A stretch of DNA of 64,000 nucleotides, taken from assembly GCA_039810245.1 (NCBI GenBank), contig JBDHWQ010000021.1, forward strand, positions 7,610-71,609, read 5' to 3'. Numbering within the stretch: the stretch's first letter is position 1; each line of letters opens with the position of its first letter. This document shows positions 47,972 to 58,544 of this stretch, one piece after another. The translations under genes were made by a program, and so were the position numbers. The notes beneath the pieces were generated by a model. The model was given only the letters and a program-made list of their open reading frames with translations. It searched no databases and was not told the origin of the DNA. The DNA is from CALDSL01 sp039810245. Lineage in GTDB: Bacteria > Chloroflexota > Anaerolineae > Anaerolineales > Anaerolineaceae.

Positions 47972-49921
47972 TTACTGCCCGCTGAACTGGGTATGATACA
48001 GGCTGGCGTAGAGCCTGTTTTCGCGCAGTAATTCCTGGTGCGTGCCGCGCTCCACGATGCGCCCGCGGTCCATCACCAGAATCAGGTCGGCGGCCAGGAT
48101 GGTGCTCAGCCGGTGGGCGATGACGATACTGGTGCGCCCGGCCATCACGCGCTTCAGCGCATCCTGGATCAGCGCCTCGCTTTCGCTGTCAAGCGAGCTG
48201 GTGGCTTCATCCAACACCAGCACGCGCGGGTCTTTGAGGATCACGCGCGCCAGGGCGATGCGCTGTTTCTCGCCGCCGCTCAACCGGTAGCCGCGCTCGC
48301 CCACCACGGTGTTGTAACGCTCAGGCAGGCCCATGATGAAGTCGTGGATGTTGGCGGCGCGTGCCGCCGCTTCGATATCGGCCTGGGTCGCGTCCAGCCG
48401 CGCGTAGATCAGGTTGGTGCGGATGGTATCGTGGAACAGGTGCGTTTCCTGGGTTACCATGCCAATGCTCTGGCTGAGCGAAGCCAGGCTCACATTGCGC
48501 AGATCGTGGCCGTCGATGCAGATGCGCCCGGCGGTGGGATCATACAGGCGCGGGATCAGGTAGGTGAGGGTGGTCTTGCCCGCCCCGCTGGGCCCCACCA
48601 GCGCTACGAGCTGCCCCGGCCGCACGGTGAAGTCGATGTCTTCCAGCGCGGATTCGCGCGCCTGGGAGCGCACTGCGGCTTCCACCTCGCTGCCTTCCTC
48701 ACCCTTTTTGGCATCATCGCCGTTCTCGCCACCCGAAAGCACCGCGGTGACATTGCTCATCTGCCCGTAGCGTCGCACGTCGCGCAGCAGGTGCATGTTT
48801 TCCACCTCGTAGCGGAAGGAAACGTGCTCGAAGGCGATCTCTCCGCGCACATCCTGGAGCGCGTGCGCGTCCGGCTGTTCGATGATATCGGGTGGCAGGT
48901 CGAGGATTTCAAATACGCGCTCAAAGCTGACCACCGAGGTGGCGAACTCCACCGGCGCGCTGGCCAGGCTCGAAAGCGCGCCATACAGGCTGCCCAGGTA
49001 GGCGCCAAAGGCAACGATGGTACCAATGGTAAACGCGCCGCGGATGACAAACAGCCCGCCCAGCCCGTACACCAGCGCCGTGCCCACCGCGCTGACCAGC
49101 CCCATGATGACGAAAAATGACGCGCCCAGCAGCGAGCGGCGCACGCCCAGGTCGCGCACCTGGGTGGCGCGGCGCTCGAAGCGCTCCACCTCGGTGGCGG
49201 TACGGCCAAACAGCTTAATCAGCAGCGCGCCGCCGATATTGAGCGTTTCGTTCATCATAGCGTTCATTTGCGCGTTGGCTTCCATTTGCTCGCGGGCGAT
49301 ATCGCGCAGCCGCGTGCCCAGCCGCTGCGCCGCGAAGATGAACAGGGGCATAATGATCACGCTGATCAGCGTCAGCCGCCATTCCATTGAAATCATCACC
49401 GCCAGCACGGCTACCGCCTGGATAATGTTGGTGATGATGCCGACGATGGTGTTGCTGATGGCGTTCTGCGCGCCGACCACGTCGTTATTCAACCGGCTCA
49501 TGATTTCGCCCACTTTGGTGTGGGTGAAGAAGCGCAGCGACATGCGCTGCAGCCGGCTGTAGAGCGCCAGCCGCAGGTCGTAGATCACGCCTTCGCCCAC
49601 GCGCGAATTCAACCGCCGCTGCATCACCTGGATCACCCCGCCCAGCGTAGGGATGAGCAGTAACGCCCCGGCCAGCATCCCCAGCCGGCGCACGTCGCCC
49701 GAGGGGATCGTGCGGTCAATCAAGTCGCGCAAAATTTGCGGGTTCAGCAGGTTCAGTCCGGTAGAGGCCAGGATCAGCATCAGCATCCCGGCGATCTGCG
49801 CGCGGTAGGGCAGGGCATACGCCAGCACGCGCCGCAGAAGCGGCCAGGTCATTTTCGGTTTTTCATCATCGGCTTCCGCCATGCGGCGAACGATCCCGCC
49901 GCCACCACCCATGGGTCGCAT
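47972..49921 (-). CDS. ABC exporter, fused permease and ATPase, with insert
   Basis: 649-residue half-transporter: six membrane helices (to about 320), then the nucleotide-binding domain. The A-loop aromatic is in FEHVSFRYEVE, Walker A is GPSGAGKTT (about 442), the signature LSGGEKQRIALARV, Walker B LVLDEATSSLDSE and the H-loop IVIAHRLS. Between the A-loop strand and ALEDIDFTVRPGQ lies an extra segment of about 50 residues (about 370-423), acidic and Gly/Lys-rich, where relatives have only a few residues. Multidrug or lipid export is the usual role. I start at the ATG at 49919-49921, eight bases after GAGGAG; a TTG two codons earlier is too close to it. Confidence 0.92.
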   Translation of the reverse strand: MRPMGGGGGIVRRMAEADDEKPKMTWPLLRRVLAYALPYRAQIAGMLMLILASTGLNLLNPQILRDLIDRTIPSGDVRRLGMLAGALLLIPTLGGVIQVMQRRLNSRVGEGVIYDLRLALYSRLQRMSLRFFTHTKVGEIMSRLNNDVVGAQNAISNTIVGIITNIIQAVAVLAVMISMEWRLTLISVIIMPLFIFAAQRLGTRLRDIAREQMEANAQMNAMMNETLNIGGALLIKLFGRTATEVERFERRATQVRDLGVRRSLLGASFFVIMGLVSAVGTALVYGLGGLFVIRGAFTIGTIVAFGAYLGSLYGALSSLASAPVEFATSVVSFERVFEILDLPPDIIEQPDAHALQDVRGEIAFEHVSFRYEVENMHLLRDVRRYGQMSNVTAVLSGGENGDDAKKGEEGSEVEAAVRSQARESALEDIDFTVRPGQLVALVGPSGAGKTTLTYLIPRLYDPTAGRICIDGHDLRNVSLASLSQSIGMVTQETHLFHDTIRTNLIYARLDATQADIEAAARAANIHDFIMGLPERYNTVVGERGYRLSGGEKQRIALARVILKDPRVLVLDEATSSLDSESEALIQDALKRVMAGRTSIVIAHRLSTILAADLILVMDRGRIVERGTHQELLRENRLYASLYHTQFSGQ

Positions 49922-49941
49922 AAGCAATTCTCCTCAAGGTT

Positions 49942-49947
49942 ATTGTA
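49942..49947 (-). promoter_or_regulatory. -10 box of the ABC exporter gene
   Basis: TACAAT on the minus strand, 20 bases before the ATG; short leader with GAGGAG. Confidence 0.5.
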
Positions 49948-49986
49948 CATGCAAAGAAAGCTTAGGGGAAAATTGGGAAAAATCTG

Positions 49987-50150
49987 GTCACGAATTAAAC
50001 GAATAAGAACGAATGGCACGAATAAAATTTCATGATCCTCTTATCCTCGTTCCCAGGCCCGAAGGGACGCGGGAACGAGATTAAGTGATTAACGAAGAAT
50101 GAAACGCAAATTATTCGTGTCATTTGTGCCATTTGTCGTATTCGTGGTCG
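49987..50150. repeat. compound repeat: ATTCGTG arms around a CTCGTTCCC palindrome
   Basis: Left arm (about 49987-50030: GAACGAATGGCACGAATAAA) and right arm (about 50105-50135: AAATTATTCGTGTCATTTGTGCC cut here into AAATTATTCGTG and TCATTTGTGCC) are roughly complementary. Between them CTCGTTCCC (50046-50054) faces GGGAACGAG (50071-50079), copy 2 of the element at 37326. Together with the terminator at 50172 this explains the gene-free stretch 49928-50321; no gene is supported in it. Confidence 0.6.
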
Positions 50151-50171
50151 CGCTTTCCGTGTTTCTTCAAG

Positions 50172-50197
50172 AAAAAACGCCCGGGCGGGCGTTTTTT
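50172..50197. terminator. terminator of tRNA-Leu (bidirectional)
   Basis: Stem AAAAAACGCCC/GGGCGTTTTTT, 50172-50182/50187-50197, loop GGGC. Long A and T runs on the two sides. It lies 125 bases after the tRNA on the minus strand. Confidence 0.85.
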
Positions 50198-50321
50198 CGT
50201 CGAGAGAGGAGAGAGAAACTTGTGTTTTTGTCTGGCGCAGCCGGCTTTCAGCGAGACCGCAGGGGAGAGGCCCACTGAGAGCCGCTGCGCGGAAGGGAGA
50301 ATAATGCTCCAATGATGCCAG

Positions 50322-50405
<84 letters not shown>

Positions 50406-50426
50406 AGGGTATTGCAAAATTATCGG

Positions 50427-50463
50427 GCCGGAATTTCGCGTAGATTATACACGCGATTCCGGC
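50427..50463. promoter_or_regulatory. dyad over the tRNA-Leu promoter
   Basis: GCCGGAAT/ATTCCGGC and CGCGT/ACGCG form an inverted repeat whose centre holds the minus-strand TATAAT box of the tRNA-Leu promoter (-35 TTGCCG at 50466-50471, spacer 16). It could be an operator. Confidence 0.45.
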
Positions 50464-50471
50464 ACCGGCAA
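50444..50471 (-). promoter_or_regulatory. promoter of tRNA-Leu
   Basis: TTGCCG (50466-50471) and TATAAT (50444-50449), 16-base spacer, about 39 bases before the tRNA. Confidence 0.65.
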
Positions 50472-50506
50472 TCACACCCGCGGCTGACGAATGTCACCTC
50501 AATTGG

Positions 50507-50938
50507 TCAGAATAGACGCCCCTGCAGCGGCTCTTCCGGGGCCAGCAGCCCGCGCGCCAGCAGCCAGGATCGCTCCGGGCCGGCCCAACCAAAACGCTCC
50601 AGGTCGATGCGCCCGCGCGTGTCGAACGCTACGCCTTCGCTCTCCAGCAGCCGGCGCTGCTCCAGCGCTGCGCGGCTGCCAACCGGCAGACTGATCTTGC
50701 CTTGCGCGTTCAGTACGCGCTGCCAGGGCACGTCCGCCGGGCATGCGTGCATCGCTGAGCCGGCCCAGCGCGCGCGGTGCGCGGCGTATTCGCCCGGTTC
50801 CACTCCCTCGGGCGGCGGAATGAACGCGGCGATCTGGCCGTAGCTGGCCACCGCACCGGGTGGGATCTGCCGCGCGATCTCCCATACCAGGGCATAGAAA
50901 TGAGCTTGCTGCTCCGCAGATAGCATAATGTCCGGCAT
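50507..50938 (-). CDS. alkyltransferase-like (ATL) DNA repair protein
   Basis: 143 residues of the O6-alkylguanine-DNA alkyltransferase fold: helix-turn-helix region VASYGQIAAFI, then VPWQRVLNAQGKIS. In active MGMT the motif is PCHRV; here Pro71-Trp72-Gln73-Arg74 stands in its place. The Cys that accepts the alkyl group is therefore replaced by Trp, as in ATL proteins, which bind alkylated guanines and hand them to nucleotide excision repair. The His of PxHR is replaced by Gln, a further variation. GAGGG lies upstream of the ATG. Confidence 0.85.
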   Translation of the reverse strand: MPDIMLSAEQQAHFYALVWEIARQIPPGAVASYGQIAAFIPPPEGVEPGEYAAHRARWAGSAMHACPADVPWQRVLNAQGKISLPVGSRAALEQRRLLESEGVAFDTRGRIDLERFGWAGPERSWLLARGLLAPEEPLQGRLF

Positions 50939-50996
50939 TGGAATCCCTCAACGGGTGGTCTTCCGATCCATCATAGCTTAAACCCGGGCAGAAAGA

Positions 50997-51028
50997 AACC
51001 CTGCCAGACCGGGGTGGCTGGCAGGGTT
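50997..51028. terminator. hairpin downstream of the 58-residue gene
   Basis: AACCCTGCCAG (50997-51007) pairs with CTGGCAGGGTT (51018-51028), loop of ten bases. It lies about 90 bases after the small gene on the minus strand and before the ATL gene. Confidence 0.6.
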
Positions 51029-51116
51029 GGGGCGGGGGGACGGTCTATTGTTGTTTTTTCGGCGGTCGGGCTGCACGAGGCGGGGACAGCTTCGCGGCCC
51101 GCTCCACCAGGGATTC

Positions 51117-51293
51117 TCAGAATAGTGCCTGGACCAGCAAATACAGGATGAATGCGATCAGTGCCCAGGCTGGGATGCCAAACAGGAGCATGGAAAGGAA
51201 CATGGGCAGGCGCAGGCCACCATCTGTCTGGCTTTTGTCACTTTGGACAAAACCGGTATACTGCCGCGCTCGGCTTACTTTACTATGGTTCAT
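51117..51293 (-). CDS. small C-terminally anchored membrane protein (58 aa)
   Basis: From the ATG at 51291-51293 (MNHSKVSRARQYTGFVQSDK) the frame gives 58 residues ending in a long hydrophobic helix (about 32-57: FLSMLLFGIPAWALIAFILY and following). GGGAGATGGG precedes this ATG. A longer reading to 51371 exists in the same frame but has no ribosome-binding site. No family recognised. A tail-anchored small protein is the simplest reading. Confidence 0.55.
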   Translation of the reverse strand: MNHSKVSRARQYTGFVQSDKSQTDGGLRLPMFLSMLLFGIPAWALIAFILYLLVQALF

Positions 51294-51450
51294 CCCATCT
51301 CCCGAAGTCCGGTGAGCGGCGATGCGCGCGGGGATGCCGGCAACCAGATACATAATATCTATGCTATCCATTACATATATAGTCTATGTTTGCTTTAATA
51401 GCATAACAATAGGGCATTATTACGGTGTTATACGGGGGACTTCCCTACCC

Positions 51451-53622
51451 TCATGATACACCCTTTACAAAAAATGTCCCTTCTATTTCTGCCCGGCAAT
51501 CCGGGCCCACCCACACCTTGAACTGTCCCGGTTCCACCACGCGCTTGCCTTCCGCATTGTAGAACGACAGCTCTTCAAACCCCAGGTCAAAGCTCAACGT
51601 GCGCGTTTCGCCGGGTTGGAGCAGCGCGCGCTGGAAACCCTTCAGCTCGCGCACCGGGCGGGTGACGCTGGCAACGCAGTCCTGAATGTAAAGCTGCGCC
51701 ACGCATTCACCCGCGCGCTCGCCGGTGTTGGTCACCTGCGCGGTCACGCGCGCGCCGTTTTCGTTGGCCTGCACATCCAGATCATGATATTCGAAGCTGG
51801 TGTATCCCAGGCCGTAGCCAAAGGGGTAGAGCGGGTCGCTGCGGCCGTCGACGTAGCGCTCGAGGTGGCGGTAGCCTTCCGGGGTTGGGCGGTAGACAAG
51901 GTCAAAGCGCTTGCCGCTGCTCTTGAAGTTGTAATACAGCGGCACCTGGCCATCGCTGCGCGGAAAAGTCATTGGCAGACGCCCGCCGGGCTCGGTCTTA
52001 CCCAGCAGCACGTCGGCGATGGCCGGCGCACCCATCGAGCCGGGATGCCACGCCCACAGCACCGCGCCTGCGCAGGCCGCCGGGCGGGTGATCTGCAGCG
52101 GGCGGCCGGCCAGCACCACCAGCACCACCGGGCGGCCCAGCGCGCACACCTGCTCCACCAGCGCTTCCTGCCCATCTGGCAGGCTCAGCCGGGTGACATT
52201 GTGGTTCTCGCCGTTGCGCCACTCCGATTCGCCCACCACCAGCACCACCAGGCCGGCGCGCTGCGCCGCGGCCAGCATCTCATCCGTCATGCTGCCCGGA
52301 GCGGTGATAATCTCCGTCCCGTTCAGCGCTTCACGCAGCGCTTCCAGCACGCTGGGCGTCTCTTCCGGCTGGCCGTCAAACGACCATGTGCCCAACAGTG
52401 TGCTGCGCGCTTCGGCCAGCGGGCCGATAATCGCCACGCTGGCGGGCAGATTCTCCAGTGGCAGCAGGCCGCCCTCATTTTTCAGCAGTACCATGCAGCG
52501 CGCGGCCGCGCGGCGCGCCGCGGCCAGATGCTGCTGGCTGCATTGCACTGTCGCGCCCAGCGCCGGATCGGTGTAGGGATGCTCGAACAGCCCCAGGCGG
52601 AATTTCGCGGTCAGGATGAGCCGCACGGCGTCGTCCAGGCGCTGCATGCGCACCTCGCCGCTGTCGATCAGCGCTTCCAGGTGCTCCACGTACAGCCCGG
52701 AGATCATGTCCATATCGACCCCGGCGTTGAAGCCCAGGCGCGCCGCCTCGCGCCCATCCGCGGCCACGCGATGGTGCACCAGCTCCAGCACCGACATCCA
52801 GTCGCTGACGATAAAGCCGTCGAACCCCAGCTCGCCGCGCAGCAGGCCGTCGAGATAGCGCGCGCTGCCTGAAAGCGGCTCACCGTTGAGATCCTGGAAG
52901 GCCGACATCATGCTGCCCACCCCGGCTTCCACCGCGGCGCGATAGGGCGGCAGGTACACGTTGCGCAGCGTGTTTTCGGAAATCTCGCCGGTGTCGTAAT
53001 CGCGCCCGCCCTCGGCCGAGCCATAACCAATAAAGTGCTTTGCGCAGGCCAGCACGCGCTGCGGGTCCGCCAGATCGCTGCCCTGGTAGCCGCGCACCGC
53101 GGCAGCGGCCATCTGCTCGCCCAGGTACGTATCTTCGCCGGCGCCTTCCACGCAGCGCCCCCAGCGCGGGTCTCGCGCCACGTCGAGCATGGGGCTGAAC
53201 ACCCAGTGCACGCTGGCGCTGGCGGCTTCGCGCGCGGCGATGGCGCAGGCTTCTTCCATTAGCGCCGGGTCGAAGCTGGCGGCCATGGCCAGTGGCAGCG
53301 GAAACACCGTGCGGTGGCCATGAATGATATCGCGCCCGTGCAGGAATGGAATGCCCAGCCGGGTTTCTTCCACCGCGGCGCGCTGCAGCGCGTTCATTTC
53401 ATCCACGGTGGGGCGGCGGTAGTCCGGGTGGTAGTTCGACAGCACCGAGCCTACCATCCCACGCCGGATCTGCTCCGCGATTTCGGCATGGTTGCCTTGT
53501 TGCAGCCACACCTGGAAGGTCTGGCCAATCTTTTCGGAGAGGGTCATGCGCGCCAGCAGGTCTTGCACGCGCTCGTCGACGGGCAGGTTGGGGTTCTGGT
53601 AGGGCAGTTGGGTAGTGGGCAT
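51451..53622 (-). CDS. beta-glucosidase, glycoside hydrolase family 3
   Basis: 723 residues with the three GH3 parts: a TIM-like barrel with the nucleophile Asp274 in GFDGFIVSDWMS and sugar-binding KHFIGYG and GRDIIHGHRTVFP (HGRD...), an alpha/beta sandwich (AAARRAAARCMVLLKNEGGL), and a C-terminal fibronectin-III-like domain (from about 600). It should hydrolyse beta-glucosides or related oligosaccharides. No signal peptide is seen, so it is probably cytoplasmic. I start at the ATG at 53620-53622 (MPTTQLPYQNPN); the longer frame overlaps the promoter (TATACT at 53654-53659). The gene is divergent from the MATE pump. Confidence 0.93.
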   Translation of the reverse strand: MPTTQLPYQNPNLPVDERVQDLLARMTLSEKIGQTFQVWLQQGNHAEIAEQIRRGMVGSVLSNYHPDYRRPTVDEMNALQRAAVEETRLGIPFLHGRDIIHGHRTVFPLPLAMAASFDPALMEEACAIAAREAASASVHWVFSPMLDVARDPRWGRCVEGAGEDTYLGEQMAAAAVRGYQGSDLADPQRVLACAKHFIGYGSAEGGRDYDTGEISENTLRNVYLPPYRAAVEAGVGSMMSAFQDLNGEPLSGSARYLDGLLRGELGFDGFIVSDWMSVLELVHHRVAADGREAARLGFNAGVDMDMISGLYVEHLEALIDSGEVRMQRLDDAVRLILTAKFRLGLFEHPYTDPALGATVQCSQQHLAAARRAAARCMVLLKNEGGLLPLENLPASVAIIGPLAEARSTLLGTWSFDGQPEETPSVLEALREALNGTEIITAPGSMTDEMLAAAQRAGLVVLVVGESEWRNGENHNVTRLSLPDGQEALVEQVCALGRPVVLVVLAGRPLQITRPAACAGAVLWAWHPGSMGAPAIADVLLGKTEPGGRLPMTFPRSDGQVPLYYNFKSSGKRFDLVYRPTPEGYRHLERYVDGRSDPLYPFGYGLGYTSFEYHDLDVQANENGARVTAQVTNTGERAGECVAQLYIQDCVASVTRPVRELKGFQRALLQPGETRTLSFDLGFEELSFYNAEGKRVVEPGQFKVWVGPDCRAEIEGTFFVKGVS

Positions 53623-53653
53623 GGGATTTTCTCGCGAAGTTAGAATTTCGTTC

Positions 53654-53659
53654 AGTATA
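53654..53659 (-). promoter_or_regulatory. -10 box of the GH3 gene
   Basis: TATACT on the minus strand, 31 bases before the start; weak -35. Confidence 0.5.
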
Positions 53660-53708
53660 CGCCTATTCGACGAAATTGGGAGCGTTCCCACGGTGGCAAT
53701 TTTGCGTA

Positions 53709-53737
53709 TTGCCGCCCACCCGCTTCTCCATTACAAT
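53709..53737 (+). promoter_or_regulatory. promoter of the MATE gene
   Basis: TTGCCG (53709-53714) and TACAAT (53732-53737) with a 17-base spacer; the ATG at 53744 is only six bases after the -10 box, so the transcript should be leaderless. Confidence 0.7.
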
Positions 53738-53743
53738 GGCCGG

Positions 53744-55090
53744 ATGAAATCGTATTCCTCGCGCCTGTTTGCTGTGGCGCTGCCAATTATTGCCCAGCAG
53801 TTTGTCAGCGCGTCGCTCAATTTGATCTCCGGCCTGATGATCGGCCAGCTTGGCGAGACTTCCGTCGCCTCGGTTGGCCTGTCGAACCAGGTATTCTTCC
53901 TGATGACCCTGCTCACCTTTGGCATTTGCAGCGGGGCAGCCATCTTCACCGCGCAACTGTGGGGCAAAGGCGACCTGCCCAACGTGCGCCGCGTGATGGG
54001 CCTTTCGCTGATCCTCAGCCTGGCGGGCGCGATGATCTTTTTTGTGCTGGCAGTGTTCTTCACCCGCGGTGTGCTCAGCATCTATACCGCCGACCCGGCG
54101 GTAATCGCGCTGGGTAGCCAATACCTGCGCATCGCCGGCTGGACCTACCTGCCCACCGCCATCACCTTCAGCCTGGCATCTACACTGCGCTCAACCGGCG
54201 ACGTACGCACCCCCTTGATGGTCAGCATTACTGCGCTTAGCCTCAACACGCTGCTGGCCTACGGGCTGATCTTCGGGCGCTTTGGCCTGCCGCAAATGGG
54301 CGTGCCCGGCGCGGCCGTGGCGCTGGTGATCGCGCGGTCGCTGGAATGTCTGGGCATGATCGCCATGATCTGGGGGCGCAAACTGCCCGTGGCGGGTACG
54401 CCGCGCCAGTTGTGGAGCTTCGACCTGCCGTTTGTGCGCGCGGTGCTGCATCGCGCGCTGCCGGTGGCAGCCAATGAAATGCTGTGGTCGTTCGGCATCA
54501 CCACCTACAATATCATCTACGCGCGCATCGGCACGCATGCCATTGCCGCAGTCAATATCACATCGTCCATCGAAAACCTGGCGTTTGTATGGTTCATGGG
54601 CATCTCGGATGCCACCGCGATTTTGGTGGGCAATGAGATCGGCGCGGGCGAAGATGAGTCGGCTTACCAGCTGGCGCGCAACTCGCTGTTCCTGGGTATT
54701 GTCGGGGCGCTGGGGATGGGTCTGCTGCTCTACCTGCTTTCCGGCCAGGTGTTGAGCCTGTACAAAGTCTCGCCGGACGTGACGGCCTACGCGCGCGGCA
54801 TCCTCATCGTGATCGCCTGCACGCTGTGGCTGCGGGTCTCTAACCTGACGCTGTTCGTGGGCATCTTCCGCTCAGGCGGCGACACGCGCTTTGCCTTTTT
54901 GCTGGATGCGCTGGGGGTGTGGCTGGTGGGCGTGCCGCTGGCGCTGCTGGGCGCGTTTGTGTGGGATTTACCCGTCTACTGGGTATACCTGATGGTGATG
55001 AGCGAAGAGGCCTTCAAGTGGGGGCTGGCGATGCGCCGCTTCTTCACCCGGCGCTGGATGCATAACGTCACCCACACGATTGCCGCGTAG
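53744..55090 (+). CDS. MATE family efflux transporter
   Basis: 448-residue carrier with twelve predicted helices in two similar halves. The N-terminal helix reads LFAVALPIIAQQFVSASLNL and the MATE pattern GxAxFTAQLWGKGD follows (ICSGAAIFTAQLWGKGDLPN); the second half has ATAILVGNEIGAGEDE. MATE pumps export cationic drugs or metabolites with Na+ or H+. The start at 53744 is set by the promoter six bases upstream; longer in-frame readings would start before it. The gene converges with the PPOX-fold gene, three bases apart, with no terminator between. Confidence 0.93.
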   Translation: MKSYSSRLFAVALPIIAQQFVSASLNLISGLMIGQLGETSVASVGLSNQVFFLMTLLTFGICSGAAIFTAQLWGKGDLPNVRRVMGLSLILSLAGAMIFFVLAVFFTRGVLSIYTADPAVIALGSQYLRIAGWTYLPTAITFSLASTLRSTGDVRTPLMVSITALSLNTLLAYGLIFGRFGLPQMGVPGAAVALVIARSLECLGMIAMIWGRKLPVAGTPRQLWSFDLPFVRAVLHRALPVAANEMLWSFGITTYNIIYARIGTHAIAAVNITSSIENLAFVWFMGISDATAILVGNEIGAGEDESAYQLARNSLFLGIVGALGMGLLLYLLSGQVLSLYKVSPDVTAYARGILIVIACTLWLRVSNLTLFVGIFRSGGDTRFAFLLDALGVWLVGVPLALLGAFVWDLPVYWVYLMVMSEEAFKWGLAMRRFFTRRWMHNVTHTIAA

Positions 55091-55093
55091 GCC

Positions 55094-55522
55094 TCACCAG
55101 GTCAGGGTGCGCTGCGGAGCCAGCCGGATGAGGGTATTTTCCGCGTCTACGATCCATGACTGTGGCTCGGCTGCTTTGACGCCTTCTTCGCCCATGTAAC
55201 GCGTGTAGATGCGTTCGGCCATGGCCGCCACGCGCGGGTCGGGCGCGCTGATCAGCTCGGCGCGGCCTTCGAACAGCACCGCTTCCAGCCCGCCGGGAAG
55301 CACATCTTTGGGCTCGATCAGCACCGCGCACAGCGGGTTGCGCAGCAGGTCTTTCACCTTGCGCGTGCTGCGGAAAGCGCTGATCCACAGGCTTTCGCCA
55401 TCCCACAGGAACCATACCGGCACCACGTGCGGCTGGCCGTCGCGTGCTGTGCCCAGCCGTGCCAGCACTGGCTGATCGAGCAACGCTCGCATTTGCGCGC
55501 TTTTTTCATCGGTTTCGGTCAT
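55094..55522 (-). CDS. pyridoxamine 5'-phosphate oxidase-fold (PPOX) protein
   Basis: 142 residues of the split-barrel flavin-binding family: ARLGTARDGQPHVVPVWFLW at the start, LWISAFRSTRKVKDLLRNP in the middle and FEGRAELI later are the usual signatures of PPOX or F420-dependent small oxidoreductases. The cofactor, FMN or F420, cannot be decided. A TACAAT box at 55541-55546 and GGGAGAG before the ATG give a normal short leader. No partner. Confidence 0.88.
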   Translation of the reverse strand: MTETDEKSAQMRALLDQPVLARLGTARDGQPHVVPVWFLWDGESLWISAFRSTRKVKDLLRNPLCAVLIEPKDVLPGGLEAVLFEGRAELISAPDPRVAAMAERIYTRYMGEEGVKAAEPQSWIVDAENTLIRLAPQRTLTW

Positions 55523-55540
55523 AATGTCTCTCCCGAGTGA

Positions 55541-55546
55541 ATTGTA
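55541..55546 (-). promoter_or_regulatory. -10 box of the PPOX-fold gene
   Basis: TACAAT on the minus strand, 19 bases before the ATG; GGGAGAG lies between. Confidence 0.5.
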
Positions 55547-55623
55547 GGGGTATTCCTGTGACGCGGCAAGCCGTAATCACACCATCCACCAGATCTTTGT
55601 TTTCATAGCATATATTTCCATCA

Positions 55624-55675
55624 TTCCCGCCGCATCGTGCGGAGAATCCCGCATGGGATGGCGGGAAAACACCCG
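55624..55675. repeat. hairpin TTCCCGCC/GGCGGGAA
   Basis: TTCCCGCC near 55624 pairs with GGCGGGAA near 55660, followed on the plus strand by CACCCGC and a long T-run. It lies upstream of the GlsB-type gene and could block read-through into it. Confidence 0.5.
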
Positions 55676-55698
55676 CTTTTTTTTTTGCTACCGCGGCG

Positions 55699-55704
55699 TA
55701 TACT
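55699..55704 (+). promoter_or_regulatory. -10 box of the GlsB-type gene
   Basis: TATACT 88 bases before the ATG, directly after a run of eleven T residues; no standard -35. Confidence 0.45.
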
Positions 55705-55791
55705 CATGTTCAGAAAGGCAGGCGCTTGCCTGCGCATTGATCAACATCCTATATTTCAGTTGGAATGGTTTGTTTGTAAGGAGAGGAAACA

Positions 55792-56049
55792 ATGGATCTT
55801 ACTAGCGTTATCGTTTGGATCGTGGTCGGCCTGATTGCCGGTCTTCTGGCGGATGCCGTAGTTGGTGGGATTGGCGTGGGCATGCTCGGCGCTATCCTGA
55901 TCGGTATCGTCGGCGCCTTCATCGGCGGCTGGCTGTTCTCGCTGCTGGGCATCGGTCTCGGCATGGGTATTATCGGCAGCATCATCACCGCATTCGTTGG
56001 CGCTGTCATTCTGCTGCTCATCGTCCGGGCTGTTCGCCGGGCTGCCTGA
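55792..56049 (+). CDS. GlsB/YeaQ/YmgE family stress membrane protein
   Basis: 85 residues forming three hydrophobic helices rich in glycine (IVVGLIAGLLADAVVGGIGV, then GMLGAILIGIVGAFIGGWLF, then IIGSIITAFVGAVILLLIVR). This is the transglycosylase-associated or general stress protein family of small membrane proteins. AGGAGAGGAAAC precedes the ATG. The name reflects family only; the transglycosylase link is historical. A strong bidirectional terminator follows and separates it from the convergent histidine kinase. Confidence 0.92.
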   Translation: MDLTSVIVWIVVGLIAGLLADAVVGGIGVGMLGAILIGIVGAFIGGWLFSLLGIGLGMGIIGSIITAFVGAVILLLIVRAVRRAA

Positions 56050-56092
56050 TCCAGGTAGAGAAGCACCCAGATTTTCCTGATAGTAGTAAGAA

Positions 56093-56120
56093 AAAGAGCC
56101 GGTCCTTTGACCGGCTCTTT
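56093..56120. terminator. bidirectional terminator after the GlsB-type gene
   Basis: 12-bp perfect stem 56093-56104/56109-56120, loop CTTT, with A- and T-rich ends. It ends both the plus-strand gene and the minus-strand histidine kinase. Confidence 0.88.
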
Positions 56121-56143
56121 GCTTATGTGATTACGTTCCTTTT

Positions 56144-58531
<2,388 letters not shown>

Positions 58532-58544
58532 CGTTCCTTACCGT

